Of a DNA stretch of 64,000 nt, positions 32,931 to 44,156 are shown in pieces. Under the pieces are notes generated by a model. It worked only from the letters and a program-made list of their open reading frames with translations. It was not told the DNA's origin and searched no databases. Location: contig JAMYGW020000002.1 of the NCBI GenBank assembly GCA_025617375.2, positions 1,364,001 through 1,428,000 on the forward strand, written 5' to 3'. The translations under genes were made by a program, and so were the position numbers. Position 1 is the stretch's first letter. Each line of letters starts with the position of its first letter. The DNA is from Acarospora socialis. Its lineage: Eukaryota; Ascomycota; Lecanoromycetes; Acarosporales; Acarosporaceae.

Positions 32931-34707
32931 TCAAGGAGCTCGAACGCTTCTCCCCGGACATGCTCTCAGACACTGCAACAGCTCTCCGGTCTTGACTCTT
33001 GCAAACCCCTGTCCTTTGTCATCAATCCCTAGCCCTAGAATCACTTCATCGTCCAAAAAGCCAGTGTTCTTCCATATCGCTTCATCCCCTTTCCGGCCCC
33101 AGGCGTACGCGATGCTTACGGAGTAAGTAAAGTACGCCCAGTAATTCTTGCCAACAAAGCCCTTTTCACCTTTCTCGCGAGCGTCACGAAAAGTCTCAGA
33201 GTTCGTCGGATCGTCATCCCAGTTCTGCTCGGCGCTCCACCCCGAGGCAGTTTCGTTAGCCAGGAGAATCGGGTGCTGAGAGATGCCGAGCATACTGAAG
33301 GGCGGCACAGCGGACCAGACTATAAAGTAACGCTCATACCTCAGTGGCAGCTTCAGGTGATTCGGATGCTTGCGGTGGATGATAGCGAAGAAAACTGTAC
33401 TTGCCGCGTTTGGCTCGCACCCTCCATCGGCTCGTTTACAGAGTATCAGACGCAGAGAATTGGTCGCTTGATGCCACGTTCCACCATTTTTGATCTCATC
33501 AGGCTCATCCGGTGCCACGTCTCTTAGACAAGCTTGCTCCAGAGGATCTGTCAGATTCGTCGTAGTCAAGCCATTGCCAAGGAGCTTGGCAAAGGTGCGA
33601 CCACTGTGAGGGGACAATTCGTAGTGTATGTACGCCTCGGAGTTGGTGAAAAACAACATCCAATTCTTCTCAATCGCAAAGCGAGTGTTGGGCGGGTTGC
33701 GAGTGAGTTCGGTGAGGGTCGGATATGACATGAGCGGTCCGAGAGACGGATGAGTAGGAGAGGAGGCGAGGAGATGGGCGAGGCTGGGGTACAGGCTCCG
33801 AAGGTCTATTACCCAAAGACCGAAGCAGGCATAACGCGATCTGAGAGATGAGAACCATCAGTCTCTACGCGCGAGTGCCTTCTAGAGTAAGAGAAGCTCA
33901 CTGCGTATTGACCATCATCAATGGCTCTCCCTTGCCACTCCAGAAAATCCTTGGATCGTGGAATCCTGGTATGTCCACATATGTTCCGAATTTGTCCTCA
34001 CACCTCTCAGCCGGTGTGGGTGGGACACTGAGCGTGATTGGAGCTGTAGCACATCTCATGCCTCCAGCTGTTCCCACATATGCTATGTCATCTTCTGTAC
34101 ATTGTTTCTCCCCTTCCTTGTTGCCTTCTCCAGAGCCGACATAGCAGATGTTTGCCTCGCATAGCACGTTCTCTTGATGGTTGCCGTCGGTCACGATTCG
34201 ACTCACAATCAGATACTGGTTCTTGGACCAATAGGGCAGGGACATGATTGTTGGATTCCAAAACAATCTCTTGTCGTCTTTAACCGAAGATGGGGGGATT
34301 TGGGAGATGTTCTGAACAATGTCCGCAAGCCTAACGTGATTTGTGTATCGGTTCGGACGGACAGGGCATTGGAAGAGGCTCGCAAGGTTTGGATTGAATG
34401 CCGGTCGTGACCAGGTCGATGCTGGTATTGACCCGTTGATCGATTTAGAGGTAGGCTCCTTCGTGTGACTGTAGTAGTGTTGGTGAGGCGGAGAAAGATG
34501 ATTGTCGGAGAAGTTCGAGATAGGTAAGATATGGGGCATCAGGTCTGAAAGTGGAACGCGAATGCCTTCCGGTGGGGGAGGCGGTTGGTGGAGGATGAAA
34601 GATGGAACCGCATTTGGAACGTGGAAGCTAGATTTATAGAAGAAGATGAAAGCGAGAATTGTGAGTGCTGGTACAAGAAAGCGCCGTAATGGAGGTAAAT
34701 AGATCAT
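32931..34707 (-). CDS. Type II membrane protein of unknown function, possible Golgi glyco-enzyme
   Basis: Exons 33902-34707 and 32931-33840 (61-nt intron, GTGAGC...CTCAG) give 571 residues; the junction reads NTQSRYACFGLWVIDLRSLYP in frame. A short basic cytosolic tail and one membrane span (about 10-25, FLVPALTILAFIFFY) are followed by a Pro-rich stem and a large lumenal region, the build of Golgi glycosyltransferases. Lumenal blocks such as RLFWNPTIMSLPYWSKNQYL, GFHDPRIFWSGKGEPLMMVN and KNWMLFFTNSEAYIHYELSP look like beta-propeller blades as in GH43/GH130-like or beta-mannosyltransferase-like proteins. I cannot assign a family with confidence. Paired cysteines and Asn-x-Ser/Thr sites support a secretory location. 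Confidence 0.75.
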
Positions 34708-35310
34708 TGCAATGATTACGGACTGGTCATGTAGTCTCACTGCTGCGACGTGGATGTAACTGCCCAACTTTGATTGGAATGTCCAAGTTCTGTATATTCT
34801 TTAAACGTTAGGGCTGTGCCTAACTCAGCTCCTCGTATGTATAAAGCAAGGTAACGGCAGGGAATTCGACGCACCTATTTCAAAGAGATCTCAGTTATGC
34901 TGTGGGATTGATAGGGCCCGGCTGCAGATAAGTCACATGGATTACACGCATTTAACACATTCATCATGAGTAACACGTAAGCATCGTCCCAGCGGTATTT
35001 CCCATTGGGTATGTACATGATACCAAGCTAGACTTAGGTATGCCGTAGGAGATTGCGGAGTTTAGCCTAGTACTAAACATTGGTTCAAGCTGAGCATCCA
35101 AAGGCTTGTCGAAGGAGCAGTCGTTCTAGTCTCTGTTAATCCATCGAAGACAGCAAGTCATTGAACTTACACCATGTAGGATTGCCTCATGTCATATATG
35201 CAACCTTCCCACATGCCTTGAGACTTCCAAACGCCATACGTATCTAAGCCCCCGTACAATGCAAAGACCCCTCCGTACCTCTAAGCCCTCTTCACCTTGC
35301 GGAGGCCTCT
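34708..35310. other. Intergenic region
   Basis: This is the promoter of the type II membrane protein gene and the 3' flank of the MFS gene. No feature is recognised. Confidence 0.45.
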
Positions 35311-37137
35311 TCATCTCAGCAGCCTTCGGCTCCGACCATCACCATTCTCATGTCCATCGGTAGGCGCTTCTTCGTCTGGGGTCTCTGTCTCTAAAGTCTC
35401 CCCACGAATGCCAAAGCTGAGTAGAAAGCCGATGAACGCTATGCCGCCGAAAACACCAAAGGCTAAGGCTTCACCCTTCGGTTGGATATGGGTGGCAATG
35501 GAGAACAGTCCGCCAGAGAGGAAGGGACCAGCAGCACGGCCGGCCGCAGAGAGTGTCTGGGCAAGCCCATTGAGAGTACCAAGAACCGAATGATTAGGAG
35601 CGGAATTGGTAATCTAATAACTCTTTCAGTAAGTTTCCATGGCTTCCTTCCTTCCACAACTGAGACGAAAAGTCTGAGCATCACAACTGTGACATACCAT
35701 TAAAAGGGCGCTCGTCAGTCCCCCAATGGCTGCAACTGTTTTGACAAGCAGCACGAAGCCCATCTCAATCCACAACCAGATCGAACCGCTAGACATGCCG
35801 CCATTCCCTTTCTTGGCGTCTTTGTAGCCTACAAAAGGCATCAAAATGAATGCGAGAACAAACCCAGCCAAGCCCACTCTATATGCAACCTTGTTCCCCA
35901 CTCTTTCTTTCAGTTTGCCGAATACGCCAACCTGAAAGATGATAGTGACAACGCCCGCGAAAGCAAGGAGGATTCCTATCTCCTTGGGCGATAAGTCGCG
36001 CCCCGTTGGTGGAGCGGCCTGAGCAAAGATGGGGTAGAGGGAGTTGTACGAGATATTTGAGAGCTGGAATATCAGAAATGTTGCAAGCAGTAGGATGGTA
36101 TCACGGTTCAAAACCTCCTTAACTGTCACACTCGCGGTTTGTTGGGGGAAAAGGGCTGGAAAAGAGATCTGCGATGCTGTTTCCGAGCCAGGGTCTGCTT
36201 CGTGACCGCTCTCATGGACAGCGCCGTCTCCGTGAGAATCCGTGTGGTGCTGGGATTCTTTCCATCGAAGGTACGTTGGCCGTTTTGACTTCGCAAACTG
36301 CCAAACCCAACCGAAAAACTGCCCGAGCCTTTCACCAATGGGCGGCAGATCATGCGCTTCCTCGAGGCTCTCCTCAAGAAAGATCATCGTAAGGATTAGA
36401 TCGACCGTGAGCACGGCCGCCGAGAGCAAATTTGGAGGTAGGTATGGGTACGGGTTTGGCGGTGAGCTATCGAACGGGTTCCTTGAAGACACCAGCAAGC
36501 CCCCAACGATCGGACCAGTAATACTGCCTATACCATAGATCACCGGGAGGTAGGTGAACGCCCGGGATTGATTGCTCCGATCCGTGAGCTCCCCCAGGCA
36601 AGTCGAGATAACAGCCTGATTTCCATTGACAAGACCCATCAGGGCCTGCACAACGATTGCTTGCCACAGCGTTTTGCAGAAACCGAACGCAACGAAACAG
36701 GCCGCCGTGAAGAGAGTGCCGAGAAGCACTACCGGCTTCCGGCCTACCCTATCCGAAAGCCAACCCCAAAAGAAATTCGACACAAATTGTGCCAAAGCAA
36801 AGGACGAGGCAATGACGCCAACATACAGCCCAACTTGCCCAGCGCCAACTTCTGGAAACGTGGAAGTCATCTGCGGCAAATAAGGGCTAATCGAGTTGAG
36901 CGCAGTCTGCTCGGCAAGGGCGATGATCGCAAGAATGGCCAACTGTTTGAATGGGAGCGGAGTTTCTGGAGACGCTCCCGCGTCATTCTGGCTGTGAGCG
37001 CCGCTGCTGGAAGAGCGAGTCGAGTTGTGGGATGGGGGGCGCCCCCGACCTTTGGGGGGCTTGAACGGAAAAGTCTGATAGTGAGGCGTAGATCTGCGTC
37101 GATCCATAAGAGGATCCTTCTTGGAGGCCCTCATCAT
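35311..37137 (-). CDS. MFS transporter, DHA1-type
   Basis: Exons 35698-37137 and 35311-35613 (84-nt intron, GTATGT...ATTAG) give 580 residues. After a 65-residue polar N-terminus come 12 predicted membrane spans. The signature between spans 2 and 3 reads GWLSDRVGRKPVVLLG, and the first span pattern LAIIALAEQTALNSISPYLP is typical of fungal DHA1 proteins related to zinc-induced-facilitator-like exporters. The central cytosolic loop is long (about 270-350) and His/Glu/Ser-rich (SQHHTDSHGDGAVHESGHEA). The second exon supplies the last two spans and an acidic C-terminal tail. Drug/proton export is the usual role of the group; the actual substrate is unknown. Confidence 0.92.
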
Positions 37138-37845
37138 GGTAATAGAGGTAGATATATTGTTGATGGAAATTCCATTCTTACCTGACTTAACAGTTATTTC
37201 GTGACCGCAAGAAACAATTTTGATGATGTCGCTTTCCGTATTATAACGTACCTAAGGTAGTCTGGGCCAAGGCTGCAGCCGCGAGTAAGGTTTTGCAACT
37301 CCGACCTACGTTATCTTATCAGATCGTAGTACGAAGGCGAATAACAGAATTCTCCGCCACCCCACGACTTTGTTGGTGTTGGATTTATCGCTAAACTTTT
37401 CTTGGGGTGGCGGAGAATTTTGTTATCCACCTTCGTACTTGATTGTAACACCCCATTGTATCAAATTTATACATATAGTTAGTTAACTGATTATTATAGT
37501 AGTCAGATGAGGTGTTCGCCATATGGTCGGCTCCAAAGCACTAGATTGTTTCACTTTATTGTGTCCAGTCTTAGGGTTCAGGAGCTCATTGTACATGTAT
37601 CACCTTTGCGAAGGGGCACAACGCCGGTCATATAGAGCTGCAACCATGATAAAATTACAAAGCTGGATACTGAGAATCCTGTCGGCGAAAGAACCTGGGG
37701 TCAACTGTACACAGATGTGCAAAGAGCAGAAGACCTAGATTGGCGGTCTTGTCCTGTATAGATATGTTCCTGATGTCGCTGGAACTAGCATTTTGAGCCT
37801 AGGTATTAGCGAGTAAGGAAGAGAGCAACGACATCCTGACAGCTC
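37138..37845. other. Intergenic region with foldback element
   Basis: This contains the foldback at 37328-37439. The remainder is AT-rich (37455-37505) and has no recognisable gene. Confidence 0.55.
37328..37439. mobile_element. 112-bp foldback / MITE-like element
   Basis: Two 37-bp arms (37328-37364 and 37403-37439) match as inverted repeats at 34 of 37 positions, around a 38-bp centre. The arms begin agtacgaagg and end ctccgccacccca. All three mismatches are transitions. No clear target-site duplication is visible. It could be a miniature inverted-repeat element or the solo termini of a deleted transposon; it encodes nothing. Confidence 0.6.
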
Positions 37846-40059
37846 CTACTTCTCCTCCTTCCAGAAAAGCTTCTTCAACTTCCTTTCCTTCTCAGTTTCA
37901 AGGTATCGATCGAAGTTCGACGCCTCCGGGTCGAATACTTTGCCTTGGTATACCTCTGGCGGGAGGAAAGCACACTTGTCTTCATCGGCGGCTAGAAATC
38001 TGCAGACGTGCATGTGCAGGAACACCGCGACGCGCTGATTCCCACGCTCGGTCAACCGCCGCCGGACAGGCGCGACGGAGTCATCGAGGAAGAAGTCCCG
38101 GTCATCGGAAATGGTGTCCTCGGGATCAAGCCAGCCGGACGTATCGAGCCAGAATACAGATTTGTCCCCTTCGGCTCGGAGACGGTTCACGGCGTCCTGG
38201 GTAACGTGCTCGAGCTCGCCCAGGAAGGGACGCATAACGAAGATGGCTATCGGGCTTGGCGCGATGTATGCGCTATCAATGGATGAACTTGACGACATGG
38301 CGTTTACTGTAAAAGGTTTCTTCGGATACGCTATCTGACGGATAGCTTTCACCAGCGAGACGTAACTGTCTTCGAATCGTTGGGAAAAATCCCAAGCCGA
38401 CATGTTGTACTCAGGCCCATACTCGTTATAAGATTTAGAATCAGAGGCTCCCAGATTGAGGATCTAGGAAGTAAGCAAGTGATACAACGCATTTGTAGTG
38501 AGATAAGATCTTACCACGACGTCTGGAACATAAGCGTGAAACATCCACGGATGTTCAAAATATCCAGAGTCTTTCGGCCCACTATCTTGGTGTTAGACCC
38601 GCCCAAGAAAGTCCAGTTCCGGCGCAACCTGCTTGCGGGACTGACTCACCTTCTAAAGAATACATCCCCCATCCCGAATGGCTCTCCTGCTCCGCCAATG
38701 CATTGCCGGATGAGGCACATGCCATCAATGCTAATACCAACGTGATCCACCCCAAACATCTCCCCGAGAAGAAACTCCCAGCCCATCACCCCTGCGAGTA
38801 AGCCATGCGCACCACCCATGCGGCGTCCTTGGCTTTTGCCTACGAACAAGCCTGGGGAGTCTGTGACAACTTCTACGACCTTCCTCCTCCCTCCGTCCGT
38901 GCGGGTCATAACCTCACCATCCTCACTCTTTACGTCTGCTGCAGCGTCGCTTTGAGTGGTACCGCCCAGCAGTCGGCTCAGACCGAGACGATGCTTCCCA
39001 CCAATATTTTCGTTCTCAGCAGTTAGATCATCCTCGTCCTCGATCTCTTCGTCTAGAAGGGACCCTTCGACGCGCAGGAGCTTTGCGTCTCTGCTGATCC
39101 ATACGCCCTCCAGCTCAACAACGCCCTTTCCGTGATCATCCGTCATGGGTGCAATGATGCGGAAATTATGACTGTTGGTGACATCAAGATCACCTCGTCG
39201 AACCAACACGAGAGATGAGGAGTTCGGAAGCAGAATGTACTCTTCCATGTCTACCCGGGCCAGAAGCGAGATCGGCGGCGCTGCAAGACCTGAGAGTGCC
39301 GACGAATGGAAAGATAGATGGCCGGCATTGACCGAAGCAGATGGACTTCCTGTGAATTCTGAGATAGCTGCGGTGCTCGTGGTCACGTCCACTTGAGAGT
39401 TGCGAAGCGACAAAAGTAAAGTGGTGGTGTTCGAGACATTTAAGTCGAAGTACACGCCTTGCAAGATTATTTGTCAACTCTTTAGGTCCAAATGTATAGG
39501 GTAGGAAAGGTTTACCAGGGAATGTTCCATCCTTTCTGAGCCGGTTGGGTGTTGCTGACCATCGTCCAACATACTACAGTCTGCTTAGCTTGTCGCGTGT
39601 CCTGTGTGTAGTATTGACTGGCGACTGTCTTACGTGGATCTTGGGGTTGCTTGCAGGGTAAAATTGTAGATCCCTCGTAATTTCTGGTGCGAATAGCTCT
39701 TGTTCCAGGCTGCTGGATCTTAACTTCGCAACCTGCAAAGTTTCTTGTCCGCCATTGCTCCACCAATAAACCAGTCCAAATATGACTGCTCCCAACAATA
39801 GAGCTCGACCGCTGAGGAGACGCCTAGGTCTGTAAGGTCCGTAGCGGCTATCAATGGCGCTGAAGCGCCGTGGTACAAACCGCGGGGGGCCGCCCTGTGA
39901 AGCTGGGGTTTTTGGGTCTGCAGAGCGGAGTGGAGAGTGAGTTGTTGTGTTGAAGGGAGTCGTGCCGGGCGTGCTTTGCAAAGACGACATCGACAAGCCG
40001 GCGAGCGATGTCAATGAAAGATGTAGGTTAGGTCGATTGCGGAACGGTGTGTGAGCCAT
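37846..40059 (-). CDS. Type II membrane SGNH-hydrolase-like protein, altered catalytic blocks
   Basis: Five exons, 39634-40059, 39516-39573, 38650-39457, 38515-38581 and 37846-38463 (introns 60, 57, 67 and 51 nt), sum to 658 residues. A basic Pro/Ser N-terminus precedes one membrane span (about 85-103, LLLGAVIFGLVYWW). A beta-sandwich-like part follows (VYFDLNVSNTTTLLLSLRNS), then the SGNH fold: block I reads VVTDSPGLFVGKS where GDS is usual, block III reads ILNLGASDSKS where GxND is usual, then VFWLDTSGWLD and a C-terminal LTERGNQRVAVFLHMHVC. It resembles CE2/CE3-like fungal carbohydrate esterases facing the secretory lumen. The missing Asn and changed block I leave activity in doubt. Confidence 0.78.
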
Positions 40060-40874
40060 TGCTCCAGAGCTCAACAGCCTGACAGTTGTTGTGTTGTATG
40101 TGGAATTACTCAACTAACATTCTTGCACAGCACGGAGTTAACACGATTCCGATACATCTTAGAAGTCAAGTCCCAGTAGCGGAATGTGCCAACCGAGGTG
40201 TTAGGGCAACTCCGACGTTAGCCAAAGGTACGATAATGCTTCCACGTCGAGCAACTATGAAAATGATCATATTTGTGATATTATAAGTTTAACTTCCTCA
40301 TATCAACTATGATTTTTCAATTAGCAGTCGTTCGTTCGTACATCTTCCATAGTCAGTGGTCCAAACAATGTCCAGACAAAAAGACACGCCAAAGGATCAA
40401 TCTCTTAACGCATCAATTCTGGCCACAGTGTGATATATAAGTCGACAGCATAGGAGTCAAAGAGCATGTATGGACAATGGTATAAGATGTTACAGGTACT
40501 CCGAAGCCGTGCTTGCTGTTCAAGTTTCAAATCAGAACTGAAGAGCGTGCTTTCAGAGCAACTGTTACAGAAATTCCGCTTCCCCGGGACTGTAGCATTG
40601 TCGAACCTCGAGTACAAAGACAGCCTCGAGGCATGGAATTTGGGAAAACGAGTATCTTCAGTCTCAAGTAGCTCAGTAACACGGCCTGATCCAAACGCAG
40701 TGTAACAGGTAAGGTAGGTAGGTAGGTAGGTTGGTTTATGTAAGCGCAATCCTGCATATTTCTCGTTGACGTGCAGCGAAGTAAACAAGATTGATACACA
40801 CTCCGTAAATCGCACTGAACTGGTCATCGTCTCTCGTACCCTGTTGAACTTGCTCTGATTCCAAAAGTATAACA
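40060..40874. promoter_or_regulatory. Divergent promoter region with (GGTA)n run
   Basis: This is between the start codons of the SGNH-like gene (-) and the Mpv17-family gene (+). It holds a short GGTA tandem run (40711-40733). No other gene is seen. Confidence 0.5.
40711..40733. repeat. (GGTA)n short tandem repeat
   Basis: aaggtaggtaggtaggtaggtt: four to five GGTA units about 145 bases upstream of the Mpv17-family start codon. Confidence 0.9.
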
Positions 40875-41588
40875 ATGCCGTCACCACTTGTTACTGCAAC
40901 GATCCAGGCTGCTGTATTAAGCGCAACATCCAATATTCTGGCTCAAGTCATCACAGCATACCGCAAAGACGTGTCAACCCCCTGCCCGGTAAGGATGTTG
41001 GGCTATAGCTAACTCTGAAATCTGGCTGTAGACACCGTTCAACATCAGCCTGGTGCCGATTATACATTTCGTGATCTTTACGCTCTTGAATTGCCCGCCA
41101 AATTTCTTATGGCAAGAATACCTTGAGCAGCGCTTTCCCGGCTACAAGGGACCTTCCACGATGAGGCAGGGAGAGAAGAGGGTTGCGGTGAAAAAGAGGC
41201 TAGATGTGGGCAATACGATCAAGAAGTTGGCTCTGGATCAAACTGTTGGTGCGACAGTGAACACCGTATTATTCACGGCGGTCATTGGTGCTCTGAAAGG
41301 TCTGGGTGGGGGAGACATTGTCGATGCGATCAAGCAGGTAAGCTCTGAAGATAAGGACGGCATCAGTCCTTATTTGGGTCCGGATGACCCTGCTGTGGAA
41401 AGGGTTGAACGATCACTGACTCAATATCTGTTCAGGATTATGCGCCCGTGATGAAAGCTGGGTTGAAGTTATGGCCATTGGTCTCACTACTCAACTTCAC
41501 GGTGGTGCCGGTCGAGAGGCGGATTCTCGTCGGCAGCTTGGTGGGTGTTGGATGGGGGGTTTATCTCAGCCTCATCGCTGCAGGATAA
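40875..41588 (+). CDS. Mpv17/PMP22-family membrane protein
   Basis: Exons 40875-40988, 41032-41337 and 41436-41588 (introns 43 and 98 nt) give 190 residues, the usual family length. Four hydrophobic segments are seen, with the family's landmarks ATSNILAQ near the start, PNFLWQEYLEQRFPGY in the middle and the C-terminal LNFTVVPVERRILVGSLVGV followed by GWGVYLSL. Members sit in the mitochondrial inner or peroxisomal membrane and are thought to form channels or to protect organelle function under stress. Which organelle applies here cannot be told. The gene runs divergently from the SGNH-like gene. Confidence 0.9.
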
Positions 41589-42566
41589 GTGGTTACCAAC
41601 AGGACAGGTGTCGGCTTCGTCAGCAATAAGAATCGTGATGACACGGATCACAAGAGCAATGTCGAGTGGCAGCTGACTAGGAGGATCAGTATCGAGTTGA
41701 TTCTCCGAGGATTTCGGGTATCATCCACAGTTATGGATTCGCGTTCAGACACGGCCTACGAGTACACGTGTATGGAGTGGAATCTGAGATTGTTTCGTTT
41801 CAATTTTCACCTCCTTCGACTTCCGCAGTGCCATGCAAGCTGTTGGTGTCGTTTCCGTTCTTCCGCGAAAGGGTCTGCGAACGAGCCGCCACAGCCCTGC
41901 GCTAGAACATTCGCAGCGTCTGGGACTACACGACTCACATGGATGGCAAAAGTAGGTACCGTTTCAAGTGGACACGTCTAGCTAACCTGTAATTTTACTC
42001 GTACTATGATTTGCTCGTGGGTCAGCGTCCTCGAGGAATCCAACCTTTGACGCCTGTGCCGCCAGCTCAGTTGTCCACAGCATGGCAGTTAATAATTGGC
42101 CATCGCAACTCGACCGTGCACGAACGAGAGTGGGATGGCGGGCTATTTCCAAATGGCGTAAGGTGGTATTAGCTATGATGATCAGAGGTTTTGCACGGAT
42201 GGATACCTTAATCACCCGAAGGTCTTGTCGATCTCTGAACTTCCACGTGTGAAGCGGGAATCCCAAAAACTCGGCCGGACACGCCGTTGTTGCACCATAC
42301 CTACGCAGTACTGTGTCCTCTACCTTGAGCCTACGAGTACATCGAGGTACCAATGTACCTAGTCATAGCCAGGTCAGTTGGGTTGATCTCTGACAATGCG
42401 GGTGGAAGGGTTATTCGGATCGCTCATCCCTCCAAAAGTGAGAGGTCGAGATCATTGCTCTCGCTCAGGTTCTCTAATTCTCTCAAGACGATGTTTCGAG
42501 GGAGTGAAGGAGTCTTATCAACATCGCTGCCGCTCCAATGCAGGAGGAAGCCAAGCCAAGCCAACC

Positions 42567-42592
42567 GGTCTGGTCTGGTCTGGTCTGGTCTG
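42567..42592. repeat. (GGTCT)n pentanucleotide repeat
   Basis: Five exact GGTCT units, directly preceded by three GCCAA units (from 42549). Confidence 0.95.
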
Positions 42593-43114
42593 TTCTTCCC
42601 TGGCTCGCAGTGACGTTTCAACAGCAGAAGTCGGTGGGTCGCGCAAAACCAGGAGCTGTCTCAAAATCTGGCAGAAAGATGAAGCATGAAACCGCAGGGG
42701 AAGAGGGTAAAGCGTAACGCAGAAAACGTGCAGTGCGCAAGGTGATCTCATGGTTGTCCCTTCTTTGCCAATCAACAACCATCCCGATTCTCATGCCATG
42801 TGGGTGCACCCACGAGTACGGAGGGTACAACGGACCAAAGTCAATCTGCTGCACACACTGCCCGTAAGACTACGAGGCGCGAAGTACAAGGTATGGTAGT
42901 AGGTATAGGTACGTTTTGCCGGTACAAAACTGTTAAGCGCTTCAATGAAAATAGATATGTCGCAGCAAGCAGAGGCATCTCGAGCCCTAAGAAGCATAGC
43001 CTCCACGTTAGCAGCCCGCGATAGCTACCTACAGTAGGGGCTCATCTCATCAAGAGGCCACCTTTGACAAAGCTGAGTGGTTCGGTAAAAATAACATCCA
43101 ATACATGTACGAAG

Positions 43115-43155
43115 TTAAGGTACCTATGTTAAGGTACCTACCTATGTTGAGGTAC
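43115..43155. repeat. Repeated ttaaggtacctatg block
   Basis: ttaaggtacctatg is followed by ttaaggtacctacctatg and then ttgaggtac: three copies of a 14-18 base unit built round the palindrome GGTACC. Confidence 0.75.
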
Positions 43156-44156
43156 AAATAAGTTACTTTGTACCGTGATGCTGCGCCCTCCTCAGTTTGG
43201 TTTCCGTTTTCGCTCCGCCTCCCGCTTCTTCTCGTCCTTCTCGCAGCAAAGCAAAACCTCCAACACAACACACATGATGGATTTAAAACTCGAGGGTCAG
43301 AAACAGCCACACCAAGCGGTACATAGCGTCAATTTGTGTGCTTTTCTTAACCTTAAAAAACACTCGATACCTATGGTGCCTACTGGTAGGTGTAACGTCC
43401 CAAGTACCTTGCCTTGCTGTACTGGAGCGGCGAGGAAGAGACTCGTATACGAGTATCGGTGCAGCAACGGACGGGAAAATTATGGTTATGGATACCTTAG
43501 GTACCTATTCACCTTTTTGATACGGCGGCATGTCAACTGATCCATTGCTGACCGGGGCCAATGCTCTGCTGCTGGACTGGACCCTTGCTGATCCCGTTAC
43601 CTGTACCCATTTTGAGAGAATAATACCTTACTAGTACAGCCCTCTCGTCGGACTGTTTCAGCAGTGACGATGCGCCGATCTCCTCTTACTCCTGGTGGGG
43701 GCAGAGGAATCAAAACGGGCGGAAGACCAGGTTGACTGGAATTGCCTTATGTACCCTTCTCCTCCAAGGGGACGCGCAGTCGTTGATTGATTCATTCAAT
43801 GTTCAATGTAGTACGGCATTACACAACAGCTGCTTGAAGAATCTTCACACTTTCATCCTCATGCTCTCTTGATTGTGATACGCTATATATGGTATCTTGA
43901 AATATTTCTGTCCACGAGAAATCCACCTCGCTATATTTGGACCCCCAATGTTCCTGCGTCCTAACCGAAATCCTGCGTGTGCCACCGGAGCGATTGGAAG
44001 TGTTGGACTGTTGGCTTGTTACGCCTAGGCGTAGATCTCTAGGCTTCAGCTGTGCCATTTGGTGCGAGTTTCCCGATGACTCTTGATGTTGGTAGGTTGA
44101 TCATACTAATTCTGTGCCGCCGACATAGAGACTGGCTACCTGTCCTCATGTTCATA

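Larger units (their letters stand above)
41589..44156. other. 2.6-kb gene-poor stretch with simple repeats
   Basis: No recognisable gene on either strand. It holds a GCCAA/GGTCT simple-repeat patch (42548-42592) and a GGTACCTA-rich block (43115-43155). The last part is the promoter/leader of the UBA-domain gene and may include a leader intron (GTAGGT near 44091 to CATAG near 44127). Confidence 0.45.

Noticed and set aside
41589-42353. Overlapping plus and minus frames of about 125-130 codons after the Mpv17-family gene
   Set aside because: No recognisable residue pattern, no splice links, and composition typical of noncoding DNA.
43175-43540. 121-codon plus-strand frame
   Set aside because: It runs through simple-repeat-rich DNA and shows no domain or neighbouring exon.
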